A stretch of DNA of 64,000 bases from Piscirickettsiaceae bacterium (GCA_013215805.1 JABSQM010000014.1:124001-188000), one strand, 5' to 3'. Shown: positions 1 to 12,908, counted from the stretch's first letter. Program-made: numbers and translations. Notes: generated from the sequence alone by a model not told the origin.

Positions 1-394
1 TCAAGGATGGCTATCGTAAATTTTAAGCTTGCACACAAATCTTGCAAATTCATAATTTTTTTATAAACGCTTACTAAGCAAGCAATGCACCCAATCCAGG
101 AAATTGCTACTATCTAACCGCTAATTATGAGCCTACGGGATAGTATTTATTGTTACATTTATATAGATGTAATCTGCAAAATAAAATACTTCCATTATAA
201 TTCTACAAACATTTGATCTACATAAGTACTGTGCTCAAAGAACTAACCGTGGATTACTGAGCGATAAAATGTATAGCTTTAAAAGTATTATACTCAAACT
301 AAAGTGGCTTATAAAATTGGGCCGAAACATGCCAACATATAATATAAGAAATAATTTTAAAAACAAAATTATTTTCTTAAGGATTTGTGACCAG
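1..394. other. Non-coding stretch at window start
   Basis: No open frame of useful length and no recognisable RNA or protein fossil was seen on either strand. It lies downstream of trxB, where related genomes often carry aat/ate, but no similarity to those could be read by eye. Confidence 0.4.
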
Positions 395-1384
<990 letters not shown>

Positions 1385-1409
1385 TTAAATAGTACCTTTC
1401 ATAATTAGT

Positions 1410-2108
1410 TTGGTAAAGTATCGCAATACATTTATGTTAAAATTGTATTTTTACAACTTGGAAAATATAAATCGCCACAGTCATCTACAGTGGAAGGGAA
1501 CCATAATCAAGAATTTACAAAAAAATACAGTTAGTTTTAGTTTGCGTGAGGCCGCCATAATTTTATGTTTGGCATTGGCAGGCTATCTATTACTATCATT
1601 ATGTTCATACCAACCTATAGATCCAGGCTGGTCTACAACCGGCATGGATAATCTAATTACCAATCGTGGAGGCATCGTTGGAGCTTGGTTATCTGATATT
1701 TTATTATATGGATTTGGTTTTTCTGCTTATTTTTCTCCATTAATATTAGCTTTTGGTGGTTGGTTGCTTTTTAGTTGGGAAAGAATATCTAACATTAAGG
1801 GAAAATTATATTTTTGGATATTACAAATAATCGGTTTAGTTATAACTTTGTCCTCTCTTAGTGGGTTATCAACCTTGAATCTAAATGATGACCTATTACC
1901 ATTTGGAGCTGGTGGAGCGTTGGGCGAAGCAGTGGGACACGGCTTTGAAAGCATATTTGGTTCCGCCGGAACAACGCTATTGTTGCTAGCTGTATTGTTA
2001 ACTGGTATTACACTGCTTACCGGGATTTCATGGCTAACTATTATAGCCTATCCAAGTGGCATAGCACTAATATCAATATTTCATTTTTTTCAACTTAATA
2101 TCAGTTAA
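1410..2108 (+). CDS. ftsK: FtsK N-terminal membrane domain (gene truncated by decay)
   Basis: The open frame covers only the membrane-anchoring part of the cell-division DNA translocase FtsK. Hydrophobic segments lie near residues 48-67, 97-123, 133-153 and 188-227, matching the four-helix FtsK_4TM domain. The periplasmic stretch PIDPGWS after the first helix is typical of the family. The frame ends soon after the last helix; the linker and motor follow as a fossil to about 3480. The start is unclear: TTG at 1410 or ATG at 1434 are possible, while a good ribosome site (GGAAGGGA) precedes an ATA at 1503. In E. coli the N-terminal domain alone is the essential part, so this piece could still act in division; that is inference. 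Confidence 0.72.
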   Translation: MVKYRNTFMLKLYFYNLENINRHSHLQWKGTIIKNLQKNTVSFSLREAAIILCLALAGYLLLSLCSYQPIDPGWSTTGMDNLITNRGGIVGAWLSDILLYGFGFSAYFSPLILAFGGWLLFSWERISNIKGKLYFWILQIIGLVITLSSLSGLSTLNLNDDLLPFGAGGALGEAVGHGFESIFGSAGTTLLLLAVLLTGITLLTGISWLTIIAYPSGIALISIFHFFQLNIS

Positions 2109-3480
2109 AAGATCTGAAACTAATGCACCTTCTAGTCATCTCTATAAACTGTATAAGCAAATTCTCAATAAGCAAGAAAAATGATATTAAAAAAGACAGG
2201 AAAATAATATTTGAACCCATTCTCCAAGCATCATCTCCGAGCAAGATAAAAATAACACAGCAAATCCCCATACTCTAAACATCGGATGGCACAAATATAC
2301 CAACTTTATCCTTACTCGACATTCCAAAGGACAACATGAGTGGCTATAATAATCATTTCTTGAATGACTTATCTCGACAAATTGAGATGAAGATAAGGGA
2401 CTCCGAAGTTAAAGTACAGGTAATCAATATTCAACAAGGACCGATTAATTACAAGATTTGAGTTACAACCTGATGCGGGGGGGGTGAAAATTAGTCACAT
2501 TAGTAGCCTAGCTAAGAATCTAGCTCTATCTCTATCAGTTAGTAGTGTGCGTATTATTGAGGTTATTCCAGGAAAGCCTGTGGTGAGGCTTACAACATCT
2601 AATAAAAACCGCAAAATAGTACGCTTGCGTGAAATGTTTGGTTGCCTTGACTACAAAAAATTAGTAAACACCGTTAGTGATAGCCCTAGGAAAAAAGATT
2701 GTAGGTTGCACAGCAGTAGCAAATTTATAAAAAATACCTCATCTATTAATAGCTGATACAACTGATTAAGGTAAATCTATTGCCGTTGATGCCATAATTG
2801 TTAAGTTTACTTTATAAAGATACAACTGATGAGGCAAGCATAATCATGCTAGATCTAAAAATGTTGGAATGATCCGTATATCAAGACATCCCTCATTTAT
2901 TGACGCCCATAGTTACAGATATGAAAAGGCGGCCAATGCACTGTGCTGTGTGTGGCTGAAATGGAACGTCGTTACCTACTAATGGCATCCATAGGCATAC
3001 GTAATATTACAAGCTTTAATAAGAAAACAGGAAAGACCATAGATAAGGGCGATCCAACCATAGATATGATAAGTGATATTGTTAACGAAAAGCCAGCTAC
3101 AATTTTCAAGCCATTGCTATTCATTGTTGTAGTCGTTGACAAGCTGGCCAATATGATGATAGTCAGCAGGATGATTGAAAGTTTAATCACACAACTTGCA
3201 AAAAAAGCACTAATTTCTGGGATCAACTTAATTGTATCCACCCAGAGAACATCCGTAATGTAATAACTGGATTACTCAAAGCCAACATACCCACAAGAAT
3301 ATAATTTCAAGTATAATCACGAGTAGATTCTAGTGCAATCCTTGACCAGATAGGAGCAGAACAATTATTAGGGAAGAGGGATATGTGATATTTACCTCCT
3401 AAAACTGGTATACTAGAACAAATACATGGTGTATTTGTCAGTGACTATGAGATACAAAAAGTGGTAAATTTACGAAAACA
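2109..3480 (+). pseudogene. ftsK: FtsK linker and motor domain, decayed
   Basis: Read across frames, the DNA still spells FtsK in order: a SLLDIP segment, an RQIEMKI region, ISSLAKNLALSLSV, VIPGKPVV, RKIVRLREMFG, PHLLIADTTD, ANALCC, VAEMERRYLLMASIG, VVVVDKLANMM and DQIGAEQLLG. Stops and frameshifts interrupt it repeatedly. The Walker A motif (normally GTTGSGKS) now reads DTTD-stop-GKS, and the Walker B DELAD has become DKLAN. No ATP-driven DNA translocase can be made from this. An 8-G run at 2477-2484 lies inside the relic. Separate open pieces at 2484-2756 and 2943-3263 are fragments, not genes. Confidence 0.9.
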
Positions 3481-3768
3481 TAATAAACAAAACTATTTAT
3501 AAAAAGTAGCTCAAAATAAAAATGATTATGACGAACTTGCTATAGGGGGGGTTATAAAAAAGCAAAACCAATAATACAAGCAAGAAATACAGATTATAAC
3601 TTAGAGTCAGATAGCTCAAATTGCGAGGTATCTAAAATCAAATATAATGGCTCTGACGCATATGGTAAAATTAATGTAAAATACTAGTATTATGTATACA
3701 ATAAAAATAATTAGTTCGTTAAAAATCATAGTCAAATAACTTTTGAGTCATTATAAGTATAATGGGAT

Positions 3769-4413
3769 ATGTGGATAATAATAAGAAAAAACATCATTGG
3801 CATTGTTATCATATTAACATCATCATCTGTCCTATCGCATGCTAAAGAATCCGCTACAGACAGGCTAAATATATTTGTACAATCAATAGTAACCTTTAAA
3901 GCTGATGTCAAAAAAACTATAATTGATTTCCAAGGTCGAGTAGTCGAAGAATCTAGAGGAAAATTTTTATTTGAACGTCCAGGAAAATTTCGCTGGGATT
4001 ATTGGCATCCGTATACTCAGCAATTTATAGCAGATGGTCAGAAAGTGTGGTTTTATGATATTGACCTAGAACAAGTTACAGTTTCTCCGCAAGGTGCAAC
4101 CTCAGCCAATACACCAGCAATATTATTATCAGAAAAGACACAGCTAGATGATGGCTACATGCTTACCGATATATCCTTGGAAAATAAGCCTCTGCGCATT
4201 AAATTGGTTTCTAGGGATGCAAAGTCCATCTTTCAGATCATAATCTTAGCTTTCAATAGCAGCAGTCTGCAGCAAATGGTCATAAAGGACAAGTTTGAAC
4301 AATACACACGACTGAATTTTACCAAAGTATCGGAAAATATAGGTATAACAAACGATGCTTTTATATTTATACCCCCAGAAGGAATTGATGTAATAGGTAG
4401 CTACGGTTTGTAA
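3769..4413 (+). CDS. lolA: Outer-membrane lipoprotein carrier protein LolA
   Basis: LolA shuttles lipoproteins across the periplasm from LolCDE to the outer membrane. The 214-residue product starts with a basic N-terminus and a hydrophobic signal segment ending SVLSHA near residue 25. The family core RGKFLFERPGKFRWDY near residue 65 and the following QFIADGQKVWFYD stretch are well conserved. The ribosome site is weak, but no other in-frame ATG precedes the signal peptide. It follows ftsK as in many gammaproteobacteria; unlike its broken neighbour it has no internal stop. The rarA and serS genes usually found next are absent. Confidence 0.9.
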   Translation: MWIIIRKNIIGIVIILTSSSVLSHAKESATDRLNIFVQSIVTFKADVKKTIIDFQGRVVEESRGKFLFERPGKFRWDYWHPYTQQFIADGQKVWFYDIDLEQVTVSPQGATSANTPAILLSEKTQLDDGYMLTDISLENKPLRIKLVSRDAKSIFQIIILAFNSSSLQQMVIKDKFEQYTRLNFTKVSENIGITNDAFIFIPPEGIDVIGSYGL

Positions 4414-4815
4414 ATTTATTCAACAATATTAGAAAATAAACTAAATAACAATAGATTACAGATCGATATAGGCAAATAAAATCAGCATTATATGAACCAG
4501 TAAAAACAATCATGCCGTAAATATATTAAGTGTATTGTTTATTCAATCGATATTAACAAGCCTTGATATTTAAAAAAAATCAATACCAGGAGTAAAATCT
4601 AAGTTAGATCTAATTGAGCTTAGCAATCATCAACATCATCTGTTAATTGTTAAATCGCCTGATGATCAATTAATATTGGGCAACAAAAAGAGTGGCAAAA
4701 AAACTATATGCAAATAATTGGTTCGGTTATCATGTGTATATCTAACATATATAAGTATAATAATTTTATTGTTATCATAACCAAATGAATCGCGATAGTT
4801 CGGTATAAAAAATTT
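4414..4815 (+). other. Decayed spacer between lolA and the mla remnant
   Basis: No complete gene. A short readable stretch near 4600-4700 could not be assigned. By position this may be all that remains of rarA or of mlaF/mlaE/mlaD, but I see no motif that proves it; the length is too short for those genes, so most must have been deleted. Confidence 0.35.
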
Positions 4816-4995
4816 ATAAAATTTCAGTCAATAGATATCGCCTATAAACTTGAATACCGGATATTCAGGTGTAAGATTCATGTTATCAATGCAATAATTA
4901 TATTTTTAATCTATATCTATGACGGGAATATTTATGGGAGATCAGTAGAATATACTATAATATTTACAAAATTAAAATTCAAGGCGAAAGAATGA
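4816..4995 (+). pseudogene. mlaC: MlaC C-terminal fossil
   Basis: A 59-codon stretch with no start codon or N-terminal domain reads IDIAYKLEYR, then a CKIHVINAI segment, and ends KLKFKAKE. It resembles the C-terminal part of MlaC (Ttg2D), the periplasmic phospholipid carrier: a DYRL-like strand, a WKVYDVIV-like strand and a lysine-rich tail. Its TGA overlaps the mlaB ATG as ATGA, the coupling expected of an mlaC-mlaB operon. The assignment rests on weak similarity plus position. The rest of the gene is gone, so it cannot be functional. Confidence 0.5.
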
Positions 4996-5297
4996 AGAAA
5001 TTATATTCATTAATTGTTAACACGGATAATAAGTCTATTCGTATAAGTAAAAACCCTATATTAGCAATAGATAACCCAATTTTATTAAAAACGAACTGTA
5101 TATTAGATAAATTTGCTGCTTTAAACATAAATTTGGATGCTGCGACCCACAGCGATAGCTTTGGTATCGATCTCCTGATCAGCTGCATTCATACTGCAAG
5201 TGATCTACATAAAAAGCTGATTTCTAACAATATCCCTCATCACATGTGTCCATTGCCAGTGCTAACGATTCAGACAGATTGTTATCTATGCACATAA
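4992..5297 (+). CDS. mlaB: STAS-domain protein, probable MlaB
   Basis: The 101-residue product has the STAS-domain signature: a strand ending INLDAATHSDSFGIDLL near residues 46-62, followed by a helix and a NNIP segment. In MlaB the serine/threonine at this loop lies at the contact with the ATPase MlaF. Position between an mlaC remnant and ibaG-murA matches the Pseudomonas and E. coli order. Only the second half of the domain is well conserved, and the partner ATPase, permease and MlaD are not here. It may be a surviving but purposeless frame, or the partners may lie elsewhere. Confidence 0.55.
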   Translation: MKKLYSLIVNTDNKSIRISKNPILAIDNPILLKTNCILDKFAALNINLDAATHSDSFGIDLLISCIHTASDLHKKLISNNIPHHMCPLPVLTIQTDCYLCT

Positions 5298-5322
5298 ATA
5301 CTTTAGATAGGTTTAAAAATTA

Positions 5323-5541
5323 ATGGAAGTTTCAAAAATAAAAAAATTGATAAAAATAGGACTACCAGATGCTACTATAGAGATTTATAGCGATGATGGC
5401 CAGCACTTCAATGCCAAAGTGATTAGCCCATCTTTTCTTGGTAAAACTTTAATTCAACAGCATCGTATGATATATAACACCTTGGGTGATAGTTTTAAGA
5501 ACTCCTTACATGCGCTATCCCTGAGAACCTCAGCAAAATGA
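5323..5541 (+). CDS. ibaG: BolA-family protein IbaG
   Basis: A 72-residue BolA-family protein. The conserved core is visible: DGQHFNAKVISPSF, the GKTLIQQHRMIYNTLG helix-turn and the closing LHALSLRT strand. BolA proteins bind monothiol glutaredoxins with an Fe-S cluster and take part in iron handling and Fe-S delivery. The short form and its place directly before murA identify it as IbaG (YrbA) rather than BolA proper. The gap to murA is only 25 bases, so the two are probably co-transcribed. Confidence 0.88.
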   Translation: MEVSKIKKLIKIGLPDATIEIYSDDGQHFNAKVISPSFLGKTLIQQHRMIYNTLGDSFKNSLHALSLRTSAK

Positions 5542-5566
5542 TCACCTATCCACGAACAAATCCTGA

Positions 5567-7479
<1,913 letters not shown>

Positions 7480-7487
<8 letters not shown>

Positions 7488-8781
7488 TATAAGACGATTA
7501 AATACAAAAGATGAAAATTTTAAATGCCAGATTAAAGACTTATTGGCTTGGGAAGTAACCTCAGACGACATCATCACCAATGAAGTTGGAGATATACTTA
7601 AACAAGTTAAAAGAAGAGGTGATGAGGCCGTACTAAACTTTAGTCGCCGTTTCGATCGCATTAACTCTAAATCACTTGTAGATTTAGAAATATCACTAAA
7701 ACAAGCTAACAAATCTCTAAATTCTATCCCTACGGAACAAAGACAAGCATTAGAATTTGCTGCTAATCGTATATATAAATATCATGAACACCAAAAACAA
7801 AATGATTGGTCATATACCGAAGATGATGGCACCGTATTGGGTCAGCAAGTCACACCATTAGATAGCGTAGGCTTATATGTACCTGGAGGTAAGGCTGCCT
7901 ACCCTTCATCAGTCTTAATGAATGCTATGCCTGCCAAAGTAGCAGGTGTCTCAAATGTAATTATGGTAGTACCTACACCTAATGGCATCGCCAATGATCT
8001 GGTATTAGCAGCGGCAGCCATAGCAAAAGTGGATCGTATTTTCACTATTGGTGGTGCCCAGGCTGTAGCTGCCTTAGCTTACGGTACCGAAACCATTCCT
8101 CAAGTAGATAAAATAGTAGGACCTGGAAATATCTATGTCACCACCGCTAAAAAGATGGTTTTTGGCTCAGTAGGTATAGATATGATTGCCGGACCTTCCG
8201 AAATATTAGTGATTTGCGATGGAAACACTAATCCTGATTGGGTAGCTATGGATCTATTTTCACAGGCAGAGCATGACGAAAAGGCACAGTCTATTTTAAT
8301 GACACCGGATGCCAAATTTTTACAACGGGTAGAAGTATCAATGCAGAACTTATTGCCAACAATGGAACGTAAAAAAATTATTACAAGCTCCTTAGCTGAA
8401 CGTGGAGCCCTAATTCAGGTGAAAGATATTAATGAAGCGGTAGAGCTAGCTAACTTCATCGCTCCTGAACATTTAGAATTATTAGTAGAAAATCCTATGA
8501 CTATAGCAAGTAAGATTCGTCATGCCGGTGCTATATTTATGGGTCGCTATTCTTCTGAAGCATTAGGTGATTTTTGTGCTGGTCCCAACCATATTTTGCC
8601 AACATCACGAACATCACATTTTAGCTCGCCATTAGGCGTACATGACTTTCAGAAGCATTCTAATTTAATAAATGTATCAAAGAAAGGTTCTAGATCATTA
8701 GGTCAAATTACATCTATCCTAGCCCGTGGCGAAGGACTCACCGCCCATGCTCGCTCAGCAGAATATCGCTTTAAGGACTAA
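7480..8781 (+). CDS. hisD: Histidinol dehydrogenase
   Basis: HisD performs the last two oxidations from L-histidinol to L-histidine with NAD and zinc. From the ATG at 7480 the product is 433 residues; an in-frame TTG at 7444 lies deep in hisG and is unlikely. Conserved stretches are [50 protein letters not shown], the QAEHDE zinc/catalytic segment and APEHLEL with GPNHILPT near the C-terminus. It is translationally coupled to hisG through the 8-base overlap, and hisC follows after 2 bases. Confidence 0.96.
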
Positions 8782-8783
8782 TA

Positions 8784-9839
8784 ATGAGCCTATTTTGGAG
8801 CAAGGTAGTACATAAATTACATCCCTACGTGCCAGGAGAACAACCCAAAATTTCAGATCTGATAAAGCTTAATGCCAATGAAAACCCTTATGGACCATCG
8901 CCAAAAGTATTGGAGGCTATTCGATTAGGTACAAGTGATAATTTACGCCTATATCCAGATCCCAATGCAGAGCCTCTAAGACAGGTAATAGCTAAACACC
9001 ATAGCTTGAATATTGAACAAGTATTTATTGGTAACGGCTCTGATGAAGTCTTAGCGCACATATTTCAGGCTTTATTTCAGCATGATGGACCATTGCTATT
9101 TCCAGATATCACCTATGGTTTTTATCCGATATATAGTAAGTTGTATCAGATCAAATATAAAGAAATTGCTTTAATGGATGATTTCAGCATTAACATTGAT
9201 GATTATATACAGGCTAATAGCGGAATTATATTTCCCAATCCTAATTCACCAACAGGAAGATTGTTGTCTGTAGCTGAAGTACGATCCTTGTTAATCAATA
9301 ATACAGATTCAATTGTGGTGGTTGACGAAGCATATATTGACTTTGGCGGTGAAAGTGCGGTAATACTTATCAACGAATATTCAAACTTATTTATTACTCA
9401 AACCCTATCAAAATCACGTTCCCTAGCAGGAATAAGGGTAGGATATGGACTTGGCCATGCCGATCTCATTGAAGGCCTAATGAGAATAAAAAATAGCTTC
9501 AATTCTTATCCTGTAGATAGGCTAGCGATTATAGCAGGAGTTGCATCTATTCAAGATCATAATTATTTTCAAAGTACATGTGATAAGATCATTAAAAGTC
9601 GAGATATTATAGTTAAGGAATTAGTCAAAATCGGCTTTAAGGTTACACCCTCAGCCGCAAACTTTATTTTTGTATCCCATCCAAAATATAACGCCGCAGA
9701 CTTAGCGAAAGAATTAAGAAAAAAAAGTGTGATAATTAGACATTTCCAACAAAATAGAATTAAGGAACACTTACGCATCTCTATCGGCAAACCTGAGGAA
9801 AATCAACAATTATTAACGGTGCTAAACAGCTTGGTTTAG
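8784..9839 (+). CDS. hisC: Histidinol-phosphate aminotransferase
   Basis: A PLP-dependent fold-type I aminotransferase converting imidazole-acetol phosphate to histidinol phosphate. It is 351 residues long, with [12 protein letters not shown] at 29-40, NPNSPTGRL at 152-160, DEAYIDF at 181-187 and the PLP lysine at 210 in [14 protein letters not shown] in the end of hisD is its ribosome site. It is the last gene of the ibaG-murA-hisGDC run; hisB/hisH/hisA/hisF/hisI are not adjacent and are presumably elsewhere, as in Pseudomonas. Confidence 0.95.
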   Translation: MSLFWSKVVHKLHPYVPGEQPKISDLIKLNANENPYGPSPKVLEAIRLGTSDNLRLYPDPNAEPLRQVIAKHHSLNIEQVFIGNGSDEVLAHIFQALFQHDGPLLFPDITYGFYPIYSKLYQIKYKEIALMDDFSINIDDYIQANSGIIFPNPNSPTGRLLSVAEVRSLLINNTDSIVVVDEAYIDFGGESAVILINEYSNLFITQTLSKSRSLAGIRVGYGLGHADLIEGLMRIKNSFNSYPVDRLAIIAGVASIQDHNYFQSTCDKIIKSRDIIVKELVKIGFKVTPSAANFIFVSHPKYNAADLAKELRKKSVIIRHFQQNRIKEHLRISIGKPEENQQLLTVLNSLV

Positions 9840-11661
9840 CAATCAATATTTTTATTATCGAAAAGAACAGCAGATTTTAGATTGCTACTAATATGGTATC
9901 AGAATATAACATTTTGCAGGTCAGATCGAAAAATTTTCAAATGTAAGTAGAGGATATTTTATATTTCATTGATGTATGTTATATTTAATGAACTCTTTCA
10001 GATAAATACGTGCCCTATTTTTATAAATATTCTGTTAAATGGAATGATAATTACCTTAGATAGAATATATAGGGGGCAATGAAAACATAATTTTTTATTT
10101 ATAAATATTTATAAATTTTAAAAGGTAATATCGAAATAATAATTCATTTTTATTAACTCGAGGAACAAGCAATAATCAATCGGTAAGACACGGAGAGACA
10201 TGATTTCATAGGTTTAGCAATTTAATTTTAGGATTCACCTATTCGTTATAACCATTCATAAAAAATTATAATTGGAATCTACTAAAGCAAATTATATAGT
10301 CGTAAGCAGATGGCAACTACAGTAGATTCGTCTATAAGTAAGTTATATAAATATTAAAAACCATATAAATATTCCTTATCAGCTGAATTATTGGGTAAAT
10401 GACCGAAATATAACAATAACATTAGCAATCAAATAAAATTTAATAGTAATTGTCGTAGCATAATATAAATATAGCAATCTAAGTATAGTATAAAAACTTA
10501 AATATAAATACAGCGGATCTAACAAAGATAGATTAAATCAAATTTTTATACCAGATTACAATCTTATTGAAGCACAGATGGTACAGACATACTACGATCT
10601 CTCATACACTTTGTACGTCTTGATATAAATGGGAGAGGAGAAGATAACGGACGAAATTTAAATATAACTTGTAATTTTCTAATTATCCATAATAATCAAG
10701 TTGCCATCTATAGGTATATAAATCACATGTATCCTACTTTTAATATTATTAATTTTTGCATGCCAAAAGAGAAAGTAAATCAGTTTACATCAGAAATATT
10801 TATCAATAAATCTCCATTATGAACAATCATGACAAAGCCTAAGTATTAGGAAATTATTTAGGTTGGCTATATAGTCCTTCGGGAGATATATTCTAGATAA
10901 ATTACATGAAAATATAGTCAGCAGATTAATTGCATTACATGGATAATTCATACTAAAACGAAGTGGTGACTATGATTAAAAGTACTGCACTACATTTAAC
11001 AAACTAACCAAAATATTGAAATACACTAGGACATTATTTCAATCAACGGGGAGAATTAAGAGTCCAACACTAATATGGAAATTCTATTAAAATTAACATA
11101 ATATATTAGAAAAATTTGATAATCTTACAAAAATTATCACTGACGAATACAGTAATAGAATATTATTATGTAGATCAAGGTTTAATGCATTAATTGATAT
11201 CTGCTATAAATGATGCTTAAACACTCAATAACGATTCATTTCATGATTTATAATGATATAGAAATCATGATAATAAAATCCGTTAATATATAATTGTTAA
11301 GTCAAATATATGGAAAAATAAAGTCAATTTAATAGTATATCAGTTATATTATAGGTGCAAGATCTTTGTATGAGACATATGTTTTATAACATCAACCAAT
11401 TGGAATGTAACTTCATTAATATTGCATCAAATCGGGCCAGACTAAGGTAGTACCATAATAACCATATGTCATAGCTAATAGAATTTTACATAGATATACT
11501 GATATGATTAAAACAATAAAACTTGTATTTATATCTTATATATCCATCACTTATGCCCACTCATAAATAAAAATTAATGTAACGTGCTCTATTAATAGCA
11601 AGCATCATCATACATAAGCACTATCTAACAGTAATGCATTCGAAGTGGCTCATAAGTAAGT
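9840..11661. other. 1.8 kb decayed spacer
   Basis: No open gene on either strand. A stretch near 10610-10800 (+ strand) reads protein-like across frames, for example an INHMYPTFNIINF segment, suggesting a fossil gene I cannot name. Near 11504 an ATG opens a short signal-peptide-like reading that stops after about 20 codons. No tRNA, terminator or repeat was recognised. Confidence 0.45.
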
Positions 11662-12318
11662 CTATACACCATATTTAGAACGATATGTTTGAACAGATAG
11701 TAAATGTTCATATAAATCAGAATTATTTTCTAGATAACCTAATAAATCATCAAGGCAAATAAGACTAAATACTGGTATTTCATGCTCATCCTCCACCTCT
11801 TGAATGGCAGAACATCTGTTCAACCCATATTCTTGTCGATCAAGTCCAATAATTACACCTACAGGGCGTGCATTCATAGACTTAATTATTTTGACAGATT
11901 CACGTATAGAGGAACCCGTGGAGATAACATCATCAATAATTAAAACCCTACCCCTCAACTTAGCCCCTATCAATAGGCCACCTTCACCATGATCTTTAAT
12001 TTCCTTTCTATTAAATGAATAAGGAACATCGCGCTGATGGTAATTTGCCAATGCAATGACTGTTGATGAGGCTAAAGGTATCCCTTTATAAGCCGCTCCA
12101 AACAAGATGTCATAGTCAATTTGATAATTATCAATTGCTTGAGCATAAAATTGACCTAGTCTCAATAGACTGGAGCCACTATCAAATAAGCCACTATTAA
12201 AAAAATAGGGACTGGTTCGACCTGATTGCAAAGTGAAGGTACCAAATAGCAAAGCGCCAACTTGTATGGCGAATTTGATAAATTTGTGTTGATCTTGTTG
12301 ATAAGTGTTCATGCTCAT
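11662..12318 (-). CDS. pyrE: Orotate phosphoribosyltransferase
   Basis: PyrE makes orotidine 5'-phosphate from orotate and PRPP in UMP synthesis. The product is 218 residues. The N-terminal GRTSPYFFNSG and the GAAYKGIPLA loop bind orotate and phosphate; the RKEIKDHGEGG flexible loop carries the catalytic Lys/His; the PRPP motif is VLIIDDVISTGSS. Its ATG overlaps the metW stop as ATGA, so it is the third gene of a coupled metX-metW-pyrE unit. Alternative start ATG at 12312 would shorten it by two residues. Confidence 0.96.
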   Translation of the reverse strand: MSMNTYQQDQHKFIKFAIQVGALLFGTFTLQSGRTSPYFFNSGLFDSGSSLLRLGQFYAQAIDNYQIDYDILFGAAYKGIPLASSTVIALANYHQRDVPYSFNRKEIKDHGEGGLLIGAKLRGRVLIIDDVISTGSSIRESVKIIKSMNARPVGVIIGLDRQEYGLNRCSAIQEVEDEHEIPVFSLICLDDLLGYLENNSDLYEHLLSVQTYRSKYGV

Positions 12319-12908
12319 TGCTGTTTAATTTTATACAAGACTATTTGCCCAAACAAGTTTGGCAACATACGGGTGCCGATGGTGTATTTATGCTTATGAT
12401 TAACTACAATACGATTAAGTATAACAATGTTATTGTTGCACAATTTTTCGAAATCTTTCACTGTGCATAAGTGAATGTTAGGTGTATCAAACCATGAATT
12501 CGGTAGAGCGCGTGACACAGGCATATGACCTCCCAATGATAATTGTAAGCGACATTGCCAGTGACCGAAATTAGGAAATCCTATGATACCTTGATTGCCT
12601 ACACGAGCGATTTCCCTCAATAAGAAATCAGGGCATTTAATTGCCTGCAAAGTTTGTGATAAAATCACAAAATCAAAACTTTGATCCATGAATTGATGTA
12701 AACCCTGATCTAAGTCAGCCTGTATAACATTAACCCCGGCTATAATACAGTCTGAAAATTTATTATTATCAATCTCTAAGCCGTATCCAGTAATACCACG
12801 TTTCTGTAAATGTGCCAATAAACTGCCATTGCCACAGCCCAAATCAAGTACACGAGCACCATTAGGAATCCAGTCACTAATAATCTGCAGATCGATACGT
12901 AAAGCCAT
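12315..12908 (-). CDS. metW: MetW methyltransferase-like protein
   Basis: A small SAM-methyltransferase-fold protein that accompanies MetX in many Proteobacteria and is needed for its activity in some. The ATG at 12908 (reading ALRIDLQII) is chosen because it overlaps the metX stop as TGATG; a GTG at 12920 lies inside metX. From there the protein is 197 residues. The SAM-binding motif VLDLGCGNGSLL is near residue 20, and the family segments LSQTLQAI and GFPNFGHWQCR are present. No defect is seen. Confidence 0.94.
   Translation of the reverse strand: MALRIDLQIISDWIPNGARVLDLGCGNGSLLAHLQKRGITGYGLEIDNNKFSDCIIAGVNVIQADLDQGLHQFMDQSFDFVILSQTLQAIKCPDFLLREIARVGNQGIIGFPNFGHWQCRLQLSLGGHMPVSRALPNSWFDTPNIHLCTVKDFEKLCNNNIVILNRIVVNHKHKYTIGTRMLPNLFGQIVLYKIKQQ

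Noticed and set aside
2972-3241. Minus-strand 89-codon open frame
   Set aside because: It is antisense to the ftsK motor fossil, whose plus-strand reading explains the region.
11504-11563. Signal-peptide-like start (MIKTIKLVFISYIS)
   Set aside because: Stops after about 20 codons and nothing recognisable follows; could be a fossil of a small secreted protein but not supportable.
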